From positions 1,674,001 through 1,738,000 of the forward strand of contig NZ_CP027062.1 of NCBI RefSeq assembly GCF_002966125.1: a DNA stretch of 64,000 nt. Direction: 5' to 3'. The position numbers and the translations under genes were made by a program. The notes below the pieces were generated by a model, which did no database searches, had not been told where the DNA came from, and saw nothing but the letters and a program-made list of their open reading frames with translations. Shown one piece after another: positions 8,150-16,189 of the stretch. The DNA comes from Pukyongia salina. GTDB lineage: Bacteria; Bacteroidota; Bacteroidia; Flavobacteriales; Flavobacteriaceae. Within the stretch, counting starts at the first letter, position 1; each line of letters opens with the position of its first letter.

Positions 8150-9214
8150 TTATGCAACACTCCCCTGGCAACTGCTTCCGGCTCCGGCGGTACAACCAAA
8201 ACAATGCTGGGAAATAATGATATTCCTGTCGTTCAGCACTGCTTCGTTATAATCCTTTATATGTTGCACTTTACTGGCCACTTTTAATTCGAGCATCTGG
8301 TTAAAGTCGCAGTCGTACAGATATCCATCCCAACTCACCGAAATTGTATTAGTACACATTACATTAGCGACGGCCTCAGGATTGTAGGCATCTACCAATT
8401 GATACATATAATCCTCGTAATTTTCGGAAGCTATCAAATAATCAAGAAAGCGAGATATAGGAAGATTTGTAATAGCAAACAGATTGTGAAACTGTATCCC
8501 GAAATCATCTAGCAGGGCCTTTTTAAAATCTTTTTCCATACTAGCCTGATCCCCTGGTAAGAAGGCACCACTTGGGTTGTAAACGAGGTCTAGCCTTAGA
8601 TCACTGCCTGGCATTCCATACCCAACATCGTTCAGCATTTTCAGGGCTTCGATAGAAGCATCGAAAACACCATCCCCGCGTTGCTTGTCGGTTTTACCAC
8701 GTGTCCAATGTGGCATGGAACTTACCACGTGTACATTGTGATCCTTAAAAAACTGAGGCAGATCGTAATATTTTTTATTCGCACGTATGATAGTGAGGTT
8801 ACTCCTAACTATAAAATCCTTTATTCCCGCTTTACTTGCCTCATCTACAAAACGCCTGAAATTTGGATTCATTTCCGGGGCGCCTCCTGTTAGATCGAGG
8901 GTGTGGGCACCGGTGTTTCTAATTACATCCAGACAAAGTTCCATGGTTTCCCATGTCATGATCTCTTTTCTGTCGGGCCCTGCATCTACATGGCAGTGGT
9001 CACAAACCTGGTTGCACATGTAGCCCACATTGATCTGTAATACTTCCAGTTTATTGGGTCGCAAAGGGAATTGTCCGCTTTCCTTGATCTTCTGGGCGAA
9101 TGTAGGAAGTTCGCCATCACGAAATATCCCATTAGAGAGAATCTCAAGTTGTCTGTTCGACTTCGCGAGGTCGCTGTTTCTTTTGTGAAGTGATTGGGTT
9201 TTTAATTTCGTCAT
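8150..9214 (-). CDS. arsS: Radical SAM enzyme of arsenosugar biosynthesis
   Basis: A 354-residue radical SAM protein. The [4Fe-4S]-SAM cluster motif Cx3Cx2C is at C67, C71 and C74 (MCNQVCDHC). The middle has DLTGGAPEMNP as the SAM-contacting GGE-like segment. The C-terminus is a small Cys-rich domain (CFGCTAGAGSSCQG, cysteines 338, 341 and 349), the position that carries selenocysteine in some relatives and is plain Cys (TGC) here. Enzymes of this family join dimethylarsenite to the 5'-deoxyadenosyl group of SAM. The gene follows the peroxidase-like gene by 14 bp and precedes the rhodanese by 21 bp. Confidence 0.9.
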   Translation of the reverse strand: MTKLKTQSLHKRNSDLAKSNRQLEILSNGIFRDGELPTFAQKIKESGQFPLRPNKLEVLQINVGYMCNQVCDHCHVDAGPDRKEIMTWETMELCLDVIRNTGAHTLDLTGGAPEMNPNFRRFVDEASKAGIKDFIVRSNLTIIRANKKYYDLPQFFKDHNVHVVSSMPHWTRGKTDKQRGDGVFDASIEALKMLNDVGYGMPGSDLRLDLVYNPSGAFLPGDQASMEKDFKKALLDDFGIQFHNLFAITNLPISRFLDYLIASENYEDYMYQLVDAYNPEAVANVMCTNTISVSWDGYLYDCDFNQMLELKVASKVQHIKDYNEAVLNDRNIIISQHCFGCTAGAGSSCQGSVA

Positions 9215-9228
9215 AAGTGGTTTTTACC

Positions 9229-9558
9229 TTATCCGTCTAGTTTGTTCACTTTGTTCATCATCATTACTCCATGCACTAGCGTGGCACCACTTCTGATAGC
9301 TGCACCTACATGTATAGCTTCCATCATTTCCTCTTTGGTGACACCCCGTTGCAGGGAATCCTTGGTATATGCATCTATACAATATGGACATTGTTCGGTA
9401 TGAGAAACAGCAAGGGCAATGAGTGACTTTTCCCTGGCTGTTAAAGCCCCTTCTTCAAATACTTTTCCGTAGTAATCGAAGAATTTAGTGCCAAGTTCTT
9501 CACTCCACTGAGTGATATCTCCAAACTTACGCAGGTCTTTAGGATCGTAATAAGACAT
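9229..9558 (-). CDS. Arsenosugar-associated AhpD/CMD-like peroxidase
   Basis: A 109-residue carboxymuconolactone decarboxylase/AhpD-fold protein with the redox motif CPYC at about residues 57-60 inside HTEQCPYCIDAY. The length and motif match the small peroxidase-like proteins that recur beside ArsS. AhpD-type proteins use the CxxC pair to reduce peroxides or disulfides. It is the first gene of the minus-strand cluster, just behind the probable promoter, and precedes arsS by 14 bp. A role in keeping arsenic trivalent or protecting the radical SAM cluster is inference. Confidence 0.88.
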   Translation of the reverse strand: MSYYDPKDLRKFGDITQWSEELGTKFFDYYGKVFEEGALTAREKSLIALAVSHTEQCPYCIDAYTKDSLQRGVTKEEMMEAIHVGAAIRSGATLVHGVMMMNKVNKLDG

Positions 9559-9608
9559 AAGTGATTTTTAATAGTTACGAAATCGAAGAATTATCGGTTT
9601 TCCTTCAT

Positions 9609-9627
9609 CTTCGTAAATATAGCGAAG
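9609..9627 (-). promoter_or_regulatory. Probable promoter and operator of the arsenosugar cluster
   Basis: On the minus strand TATATTTA (9614-9621) is one mismatch from the Bacteroidota -7 box TAnnTTTG, about 55 nt before the first gene. It is bracketed by an interrupted palindrome, CTTCG (9609-9613) and CGAAG (9623-9627), so a bound protein would cover the -7 box. The arms are only 5 bp, so chance cannot be excluded. No regulator gene is adjacent. Confidence 0.35.
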
Positions 9628-9706
9628 TAGTCTAAAAAATAGGGAAAAGCTTACGAAAGAATTTAGATAACACTATAACAGTAACTTATATTAAAAATTA
9701 AATTTA

Positions 9707-10459
9707 CTAATCGAAACTGTAAGTAATTCCCGTACTGAAATCGTATTGCGAATTTGGGATTCCTATAGCCGGGAAGGCGTCATAAGTGAACGTATAGGAT
9801 GTTTTCAGCGCGAAATTTTTAAACAGGTCTACCACTAAGGAACTCATACTCGAGATTCGATAGTCATGAAACTTGTCGATTCGCGGCTGATAATAGGTTG
9901 TACTAATAATCGTAACATGGTCTGAAGGGTATAGACTGAAGGATAAATAGGTGCTTGCCCTGAAATCCTTTTGGGTGGGTGTGACCCCGTCAATTACGTT
10001 TTCATGTTCGTACATGGCGAGTAATCCTAAATAGAATTTGTACTTCTCGGAAGTAGTTAATTTTATACGCGGACCTGTACCTACTAGCCCTCTGAAATCG
10101 ATTAGATTCACTTTATTATATTGCCCCTGTAAAAATATCTCCCAGGCCATTCTGGGATGGAAACGGTAATTATACCGAATATGTGAAATAAGGCTGTTGT
10201 CGAAATTTTCACCTTCTATCTTCTGAAATGCCACATCGTTCTTAAAGAGTATAAGGTGGTCTTTCATTTTATACTGAATATGGATATCACTACCAATGGT
10301 AAGGAAATCGTTTACATTGCGCTTAACAGCAAACGAAGCGCTCATCGATCCCGAAAACCCCGAAGTATCCGTCACTTTGCGAAGTGATTCGGCATTTAAT
10401 ATTTGACATTCTGCGGATATTGAAATAAGAAGAAAAAACAGGAAGGCGAAGTATCGCAT
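9707..10459 (-). CDS. DUF481-like outer-membrane beta-barrel protein
   Basis: About 250 residues from the ATG at 10459, chosen because it begins a standard signal peptide (MRYFAFLFFLLISIS); the open frame runs 18 codons further upstream without support. The mature part is a succession of short amphipathic beta strands with alternating aromatic residues, ending in aromatic-rich TGITYSFD, as in outer-membrane barrels. The overall pattern resembles DUF481 proteins. Function unknown. It stands alone behind a terminator and about 150 bp before the arsenosugar promoter. Confidence 0.65.
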   Translation of the reverse strand: MRYFAFLFFLLISISAECQILNAESLRKVTDTSGFSGSMSASFAVKRNVNDFLTIGSDIHIQYKMKDHLILFKNDVAFQKIEGENFDNSLISHIRYNYRFHPRMAWEIFLQGQYNKVNLIDFRGLVGTGPRIKLTTSEKYKFYLGLLAMYEHENVIDGVTPTQKDFRASTYLSFSLYPSDHVTIISTTYYQPRIDKFHDYRISSMSSLVVDLFKNFALKTSYTFTYDAFPAIGIPNSQYDFSTGITYSFD

Positions 10460-10502
10460 AGCTATTACAAGATGGTTAGTTTGATTAAAATTAAAAATAA
10501 AA

Positions 10503-10535
10503 CAAGATCCCACAAAAAAGTTTTGCGGGATCTTG
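10503..10535 (-). terminator. Terminator of the sugar-transport operon
   Basis: Perfect 9-bp arms CAAGATCCC (10503-10511) and GGGATCTTG (10527-10535). On the minus strand the hairpin is followed by a T-rich run, 27 bp after the stop of the SSS symporter gene. It separates that operon from the barrel gene. Confidence 0.85.
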
Positions 10536-10561
10536 AGGACCGGTCTTCAATCTTCTATTTT

Positions 10562-12142
10562 TTACTGAAAATAAATGTAGGTAAATACTACGATCAACAC
10601 TATGGCAAGACCCACAGGTTTAACGTATTTCCAACCCGTAATATCAACTTGTTTCGTATGTAATTGAACATAATCTGTTGTGCGCGGATAGAACTTCCCT
10701 ATCACGAGCATGACCAGGATATTGAATACAAATAAGATCGCCATCACATGTAGGAAATGAGGATAGCTATCGCCATACATGGGCGCCAGTACAAACTGAC
10801 TTATAGTATAAAGAATTACACCAGACAAGATCGCGACCTTGGCAGCGATTGCCGGAACGCGCTTAGTTAAATACCCAACTACTATTATGGTTAGTATAGG
10901 TATACTGTAACAGCCGTTTACTTCCTGAAGGTAACCAAACAATCCGGCCGGAGCATTTGCGATAAAAGGGGCGATCAACATGGAAGCAACTGCCAGTACT
11001 ATCCCAAAGAGCTTCCCTTTTTTTACAATGGTTTTTTCGGTGGCTTCCTTATTGATATATTCCTTGTAAATATCTACACCAAATAAGGTGACCGAACTGT
11101 TCAAAGCAGAATTAAACGAACTCAAAATAGCCCCAAATAAAACGGCAGCAAAGAATCCAACAAGAGAGGCGGGCAGCACCTCACGCACTAGAGTGGGGTA
11201 AGCCTGATCTGCATTGGTGATCTCACTTTCATACAAATAGAATGCAATTATCCCAGGGAGAACAACAATGAGCGGCCCCAGGATCTTTATAAATGCGGCA
11301 AGCATTAGACCCTTTTGTCCTTCCTTCAGATTTTTAGCCGCCAGGGCTCTCTGTATGATAGCCTGGTTAGTTCCCCAGTAGAATAATTGTACTAACATCA
11401 TACCTGTGAAAATAGTACCAAACGGGATAGACGATTCGCTATCTCCGGCAGCCACGAACTTTTCGGGTAGGGTTGTCATTAATTCATTGATCCCGGCACT
11501 TACACTTCCATTACCAACTTCCCAAAGTCCGAAAACAGGGATCATCAATCCTCCAATGAGCAAGCCAACAGCATTTACCGTATCAGAGACTGCAACTGCT
11601 TTCAGCCCTCCGAAAATCGCATAGATCGAGCCTACAATACCTATACCCCAAACACAGACCCATAAAGCCGCGGTATCGGAAATACCAAACGCTTCAGAAA
11701 CATTGAACATAGTGCTAATTGCCAGTCCGCCGGAGTAAAGAACTATGGGCAAAAGCACGATCATATAACCAGACAGGAACAGGCCCGAAGTAATAGCCTT
11801 GGTGCCTTTATCGTATCGTCGTTCCAGGAATTGAGGGACGGTTGTAATACCACCCTTCAGGTATCTGGGCAGTAAAAATATAGCTGTTACAACAATGGCA
11901 ATAGCGGCCAAAGTTTCCCAGGCCATTACTAAGATTCCTTCCGTATACGACTGCCCGTTGAGACCAACAATTTGTTCGGTAGATAAATTGGTGAGGAGTA
12001 ATGATCCGGCGATCACAACAGCGGTTAGACTTCTACCACCAAGGAAGTAACCGTCTGAACTTTGTTCATCGGTCTTACGTGTAGCGTAATACGAAATAAC
12101 TCCAACGAGAATGGTAAAAGCCAAAAAAGTAATAATGGTCAT
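10562..12142 (-). CDS. Sodium:solute symporter (SSS/SLC5 family), probably sugar
   Basis: A 526-residue protein with about 14 membrane-spanning segments and no signal peptide. The SSS pattern is seen in the N-terminal YFLGGRSLTAVVIAGSLLLTNLSTEQ and the IFGGLKAVAVSDTVNAVG segment of the fifth/sixth helices, typical of SGLT-like members. Family members couple sodium to uptake of sugars, inositol or related solutes. It ends the operon that runs trehalase, PfkB kinase, symporter, 19 bp behind the kinase gene. The sugar carried is not determined by sequence; neighbours suggest a mono- or disaccharide. Confidence 0.88.
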   Translation of the reverse strand: MTIITFLAFTILVGVISYYATRKTDEQSSDGYFLGGRSLTAVVIAGSLLLTNLSTEQIVGLNGQSYTEGILVMAWETLAAIAIVVTAIFLLPRYLKGGITTVPQFLERRYDKGTKAITSGLFLSGYMIVLLPIVLYSGGLAISTMFNVSEAFGISDTAALWVCVWGIGIVGSIYAIFGGLKAVAVSDTVNAVGLLIGGLMIPVFGLWEVGNGSVSAGINELMTTLPEKFVAAGDSESSIPFGTIFTGMMLVQLFYWGTNQAIIQRALAAKNLKEGQKGLMLAAFIKILGPLIVVLPGIIAFYLYESEITNADQAYPTLVREVLPASLVGFFAAVLFGAILSSFNSALNSSVTLFGVDIYKEYINKEATEKTIVKKGKLFGIVLAVASMLIAPFIANAPAGLFGYLQEVNGCYSIPILTIIVVGYLTKRVPAIAAKVAILSGVILYTISQFVLAPMYGDSYPHFLHVMAILFVFNILVMLVIGKFYPRTTDYVQLHTKQVDITGWKYVKPVGLAIVLIVVFTYIYFQ

Positions 12143-12161
12143 AAGTTCTATATGTTAGCTA

Positions 12162-13100
12162 TTAGATTTTTAAAACATCAGAGATCACATCGGCGAAATC
12201 GGGTATTCGTCCCACATTCTGTAATTTAATGGCAGCCATTTGCAGGGCCGCTTCCATACATTTTTGTTTAGGTTTTCCTTTTAGCCACGCGAATAAAAAC
12301 CCAGACCAAAACGCATCTCCGGCTCCCGTAGCATCCATGATCTTTTCAACTTTCAGTGCCGATAGTTCCAGGACAGGATGATTTCGTTCACTTAGCTTTG
12401 CACCATCTTTTCCAAGGGTTAGGCACACCAGATCCACACCAAGATCATGAAGATAGTTAAATATTTGTTCGTGACTCATTCCTTCCCCAAACAACCTGTC
12501 TACGTCATCCTGACTCACCTTAACTATGGGATTAAAACCACAAAACCTCGTTATGGCCAACTTCGCCTCCCGGGTATCGGGCCAAATCTGTTCAGAATAA
12601 TTTATATCGATACTTAACTGGCATCCCAGGTTGGCAGCTCTTTCGGCTGCATCGAGTATGGTATTTCGTGCTGGCTGACGGCTTAGAGCAAAGCAAGATG
12701 TATGAAATATTTTAGCTTGTTTAAGCTTTTCATCAGTGATCTGGAGCGGTAAAATTTCGGCATCTGCCCCTCTAAGGGCAACAAATTCAGGCGTTGCCAC
12801 TGTTCTCGAAACGAAAATCACTGTAGTGGGTTCAGAATCCGAAATTCTAATTCCATCGTGTTTAACTTCATTTTCACCAAGTCGGTCACGAATATATTTC
12901 CCAAACCCATCATTTCCAACCGCGGAGATCATTTCCACGTTCAGTCCGAGTCTGGCCATATTCATCGCCACATTGGTAGGGGACCCACCGAGATACCGGT
13001 GATAATCTTTTATTTGATGTATTGGATGCTCGGGCTGTGTGCCAATAAAATCAATTAGAGATTCACCAATACAAATAATATCAATAAGTCTGTTCTTCAT
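12162..13100 (-). CDS. PfkB-family sugar kinase (fructokinase-like)
   Basis: A 312-residue ribokinase-like kinase. PfkB signature 1 is represented by LGGSPTNVAMNMARLG near residues 37-52, and signature 2 by DATGAGDAFWSGF, which holds the catalytic Asp and the anion hole. Cytoplasmic. In a locus with a GH32 fructosidase, phosphorylation of released fructose is the most economical role, but 2-keto-3-deoxygluconate or other kinases share the same motifs. It lies 10 bp after the trehalase and 19 bp before the SSS symporter. Confidence 0.85.
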   Translation of the reverse strand: MKNRLIDIICIGESLIDFIGTQPEHPIHQIKDYHRYLGGSPTNVAMNMARLGLNVEMISAVGNDGFGKYIRDRLGENEVKHDGIRISDSEPTTVIFVSRTVATPEFVALRGADAEILPLQITDEKLKQAKIFHTSCFALSRQPARNTILDAAERAANLGCQLSIDINYSEQIWPDTREAKLAITRFCGFNPIVKVSQDDVDRLFGEGMSHEQIFNYLHDLGVDLVCLTLGKDGAKLSERNHPVLELSALKVEKIMDATGAGDAFWSGFLFAWLKGKPKQKCMEAALQMAAIKLQNVGRIPDFADVISDVLKI

Positions 13101-13109
13101 TTTAACAAA

Positions 13110-14978
13110 TTAAAAGAGTTGATCCGGGGGAACCAGATCATTTAAATTTTTAATCAATCCTTCGTCTAAGAGTGATACGCCATATTGAAATGAGGCATTC
13201 ATCCACCCAAAGCCTTCTTTGGTAATATATTGAAATTCGGTCCCCACATTCCCATATTCGGCAAATACCTTATGGGTGGCAATTACCACATCGTATTTCT
13301 CCGGGATGGTCCCATTGTAATCTACCGCATTTCTCGTGATCATATAGAGCCAGCGATAGACTAGCTCTTGCAATTCCTTTTCAAATCCATATTGTTTCAA
13401 ACCTTTCCATATCATCATTTGATGGGGTGCCCATCCGTTGGGGTAGTCCCACTGTTTCTGTGGCCGATGTTCGCTAATAGCCCCCCGGCTGGCTTCATCA
13501 CAAGATGCAATGCCTCCTTTTTCTTTCAGAAGTGCAATTCCATTTTTTACCGAAGAAGCCGCTTGTTCTGCATCACAGATCCCTGCCCAGAGTGGAGTAA
13601 ATAGTGTAGCCGACACAAACTTGGTTTGCGCTCCTGTAGCGATATTGAAATCGAAATACATACCTTCAGTATCATTCCAGAGCAAGGAGTCCATCAGTTC
13701 TTTTCTTTCCGAAGCCTTATGCTCCCAATATTCGGAGGTGTAGTTTTTACCGTTGTAGTTGAAGCTATTGTTAAATTCACCTTGGATCAATTTGGCAAAA
13801 TCTGTTTCGTATTTATAAAGAAAGGCATTCAATTCTACGGGGATAATATCGGCACAAATTCCTTCCAGGCGATATGAAGTATCATGCCCAGACTCCCTAA
13901 CACTTCTGTCATGGACAAAATACTTGTCAAGAGCCGGGTTTTTTATGTCCCCTTTCGAATAAGCCTCCTCGTATTCTAGAATACTCATACCTGCTTCCTT
14001 GGCATAACCGGCAAATACATGGTTAAAGTGTCCTGCCTCTGCCTCGGGGGGTTTACCCAGACCTTCCGCCAGATATCGGTTGAGTTTAAAACCTGTAAGT
14101 CGTTTTCCCGGCACCATCCATACGGTTTCGTATTCGCGAATGGCAGTTTTTAAATGACTCTCCAACCACGATTTGTCTTGAGTCTTTATATAGACTTCAG
14201 AAATTAAACTAGAGTAGAAGGGAGGTTGAGTTCGGGTTAAATAGTACGATCGATTGGCATTTAATATCTTTCCGTAATGCTCGATCTCGTACTGAAAGTT
14301 ATCGGCCATTGCCCTGGCCAGGTCAATTCGATCATCCAGGATAAGCCCGATCGATTCGAAATAACTATCCCATCCGTACATCTCGTTGAATCGTCCGCCG
14401 GGAACAACAAAAGGCACCCCTTTTATTTCGCCATTTACCAGTTCGAGTTTTAGAGACAGTATCCCTGGTTTGTCGTTCAGGCCTCTCACATACTCCGGGC
14501 TGATAATTTCCGGTAGGCGAACTACTTCCAGGGGTAATTTTTTTTGTAATTCTGAATAATAGGAATAGGCTTGCTCGTCGTGGTAAGGTACATATACGAT
14601 CAGAACAGCGATCTCGTCCAGGGTTTCATTCTTAGAATCCTTTAGCAGTGATTCGATCCCGGAAGCATCCATGGTGCGAGTGAGACCGTTCCAGTAGTAT
14701 TCCCGTATCATCCTGGAAATTCTCTTAACAGGTGGTTCTTCGAGATGATCCAGGCTAATAAAAGCGACGGTATCACCATTTTCCTTGGCCAGAATGAGTT
14801 CCTGCAAGAGATTGGAGAGATGATAGGTTCCGCTTAATGTATGTTGGTGTCCTTCTTCAGAAGTGATCGTAAAAGATTTAGGACCCTGGTCTTCAACGGT
14901 TATTTTTTTGTCATTATCGGTATCCTCCTGAGCCAGGAGTTTTTTCAGAGTGGCTTCTATGTCTAGTTTGAAGGTCAT
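13110..14978 (-). CDS. GH37 trehalase of the fungal neutral type, with Ca-binding motif
   Basis: A 622-residue cytoplasmic (alpha/alpha)6-barrel trehalase, hydrolysing trehalose to two glucose. Signature 1 PGGRFNEMYGWDSYF starts at residue 193 and signature 2 QWDYPNGWAP is in the C-terminal third. The catalytic Asp lies in RESGHDTSYR and the catalytic Glu region in KEGFGW. The N-terminus has an EF-hand-like loop DTDNDKKITVED (residues 19-30) followed by QGPK, as in the calcium-binding domain of fungal neutral trehalases (Nth1 type). It has no signal peptide, unlike the periplasmic TreA of enterobacteria. The start overlaps the MFS stop by 4 bp. Confidence 0.92.
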   Translation of the reverse strand: MTFKLDIEATLKKLLAQEDTDNDKKITVEDQGPKSFTITSEEGHQHTLSGTYHLSNLLQELILAKENGDTVAFISLDHLEEPPVKRISRMIREYYWNGLTRTMDASGIESLLKDSKNETLDEIAVLIVYVPYHDEQAYSYYSELQKKLPLEVVRLPEIISPEYVRGLNDKPGILSLKLELVNGEIKGVPFVVPGGRFNEMYGWDSYFESIGLILDDRIDLARAMADNFQYEIEHYGKILNANRSYYLTRTQPPFYSSLISEVYIKTQDKSWLESHLKTAIREYETVWMVPGKRLTGFKLNRYLAEGLGKPPEAEAGHFNHVFAGYAKEAGMSILEYEEAYSKGDIKNPALDKYFVHDRSVRESGHDTSYRLEGICADIIPVELNAFLYKYETDFAKLIQGEFNNSFNYNGKNYTSEYWEHKASERKELMDSLLWNDTEGMYFDFNIATGAQTKFVSATLFTPLWAGICDAEQAASSVKNGIALLKEKGGIASCDEASRGAISEHRPQKQWDYPNGWAPHQMMIWKGLKQYGFEKELQELVYRWLYMITRNAVDYNGTIPEKYDVVIATHKVFAEYGNVGTEFQYITKEGFGWMNASFQYGVSLLDEGLIKNLNDLVPPDQLF

Positions 14979-16189
14979 GAGCTCTTTCCAACAATTCTAT
15001 TCAGAATGAACAAAGCAACCAATATAATAGACATCGGGATCAGGGAAAGATAGAATACTTTATTTCCACCCAGAAGATCAAATAAATTTCCAATGATTAC
15101 CGAGCCTAAAGTTCCTCCCAGAGCTGAAACGAAGGTAAGTATACCCGCTAATGCACTGTGGTCTGTTTTTTTTGTAGCCGACAAAACTGTAGAACTTATC
15201 AAGGGATACAATGGAGCCAGAAAAAGACCTATCATTGGGAAGAGAAACGAAACCAGGGGCAGATCACCCAGCTTACTTGCCTGCATCTCGGGCACATTAC
15301 TAGCCATAGGCAATACCACGAGTACCAGAACTGCCGCCCCCAACAATCCAAACAAGGCTATATAGATCCATTTGATCTTTTTCACAAGCATTCCCGTAAT
15401 AAACCGTCCAATAGCAAACGAAGCCATAAGGATAACGGCCATTTGGGTAGCCAGTTTAGCATCCATATGAAGCGTTTCCTTATTAAAGGTTGGAAGCCAG
15501 GTCATGATACCCTGCTCTGTCATTACATAGAAGAAGGCAAAAATAGCAAATACATAGATCACGGGATTGAGAAATAATCTGAGCATAGCTCTAATATCCT
15601 CGCGTATACTGGTATTTTTTTGTGCAACCTCGATATTGAACTTTGAGAATAAAATTATAGTAAATGCCACCGCGATTATAGCTGCCATGAGTAAATATCC
15701 TCGTAGCCATCCATTGGGGTCGTCATTATAGAATAGTGGAAATACCACATACATAAAAATGATCCCTATCATAAAAACAGTCTCAATAAAACTCATGAGC
15801 CTTCGATGGTCATCTTTCCCATCGGTTACAAAGCCAATAAGAGCGTAAACTGCTACTTTAACTATGGCAAAGCCAATACCGGTTACGGCAAACAAGATCT
15901 TAACAGACCAGAATGAATTTCCGTAGTACATCCCAATGCATCCAAAGAACACCAAGGCAAGGCTAATGAGCATACCTCGCTTGTAACCCAGTTTGGGTAG
16001 AAATGTCCCAATCACAAAGGAAACCACGGCTATAGACAGATCTTTGAAAAGTTCCAGGAAGGCTGCATCACCTTTGGCTACTTCATATACTTCCTGGGAT
16101 CGTTCTACCAGTATTCCAACACTATTAAGCAAAGCTGCGAATACAAAGTAGATTAGAAATAACGATATTTTGATCCCTAGATTTTTCAT
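14975..16189 (-). CDS. MFS transporter
   Basis: A 404-residue major facilitator with about 12 transmembrane helices. The loop after helix 2 has GYKRGM in place of the usual GRR-type motif. Both ends of the gene overlap their neighbours by 4 bp: the SLC45-type permease upstream and the trehalase downstream. It is therefore translationally coupled to both. A role in disaccharide import is inferred from that context alone. No subfamily could be assigned by eye. Confidence 0.8.
   Translation of the reverse strand: MKNLGIKISLFLIYFVFAALLNSVGILVERSQEVYEVAKGDAAFLELFKDLSIAVVSFVIGTFLPKLGYKRGMLISLALVFFGCIGMYYGNSFWSVKILFAVTGIGFAIVKVAVYALIGFVTDGKDDHRRLMSFIETVFMIGIIFMYVVFPLFYNDDPNGWLRGYLLMAAIIAVAFTIILFSKFNIEVAQKNTSIREDIRAMLRLFLNPVIYVFAIFAFFYVMTEQGIMTWLPTFNKETLHMDAKLATQMAVILMASFAIGRFITGMLVKKIKWIYIALFGLLGAAVLVLVVLPMASNVPEMQASKLGDLPLVSFLFPMIGLFLAPLYPLISSTVLSATKKTDHSALAGILTFVSALGGTLGSVIIGNLFDLLGGNKVFYLSLIPMSIILVALFILNRIVGKSS

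Noticed and set aside
8150-8215. Selenocysteine in the ArsS C-terminal domain
   Set aside because: The position that is Sec in some relatives is an ordinary TGC codon and there is no in-frame TGA.
2452-9558. Classical arsenic-resistance (ars) operon
   Set aside because: No ArsR, ArsC, Acr3 or ArsB is present; the gene content is biosynthetic.
15158-15577. 139-codon plus-strand frame
   Set aside because: Antisense to the clearly coding MFS permease; no domain and no start signal.
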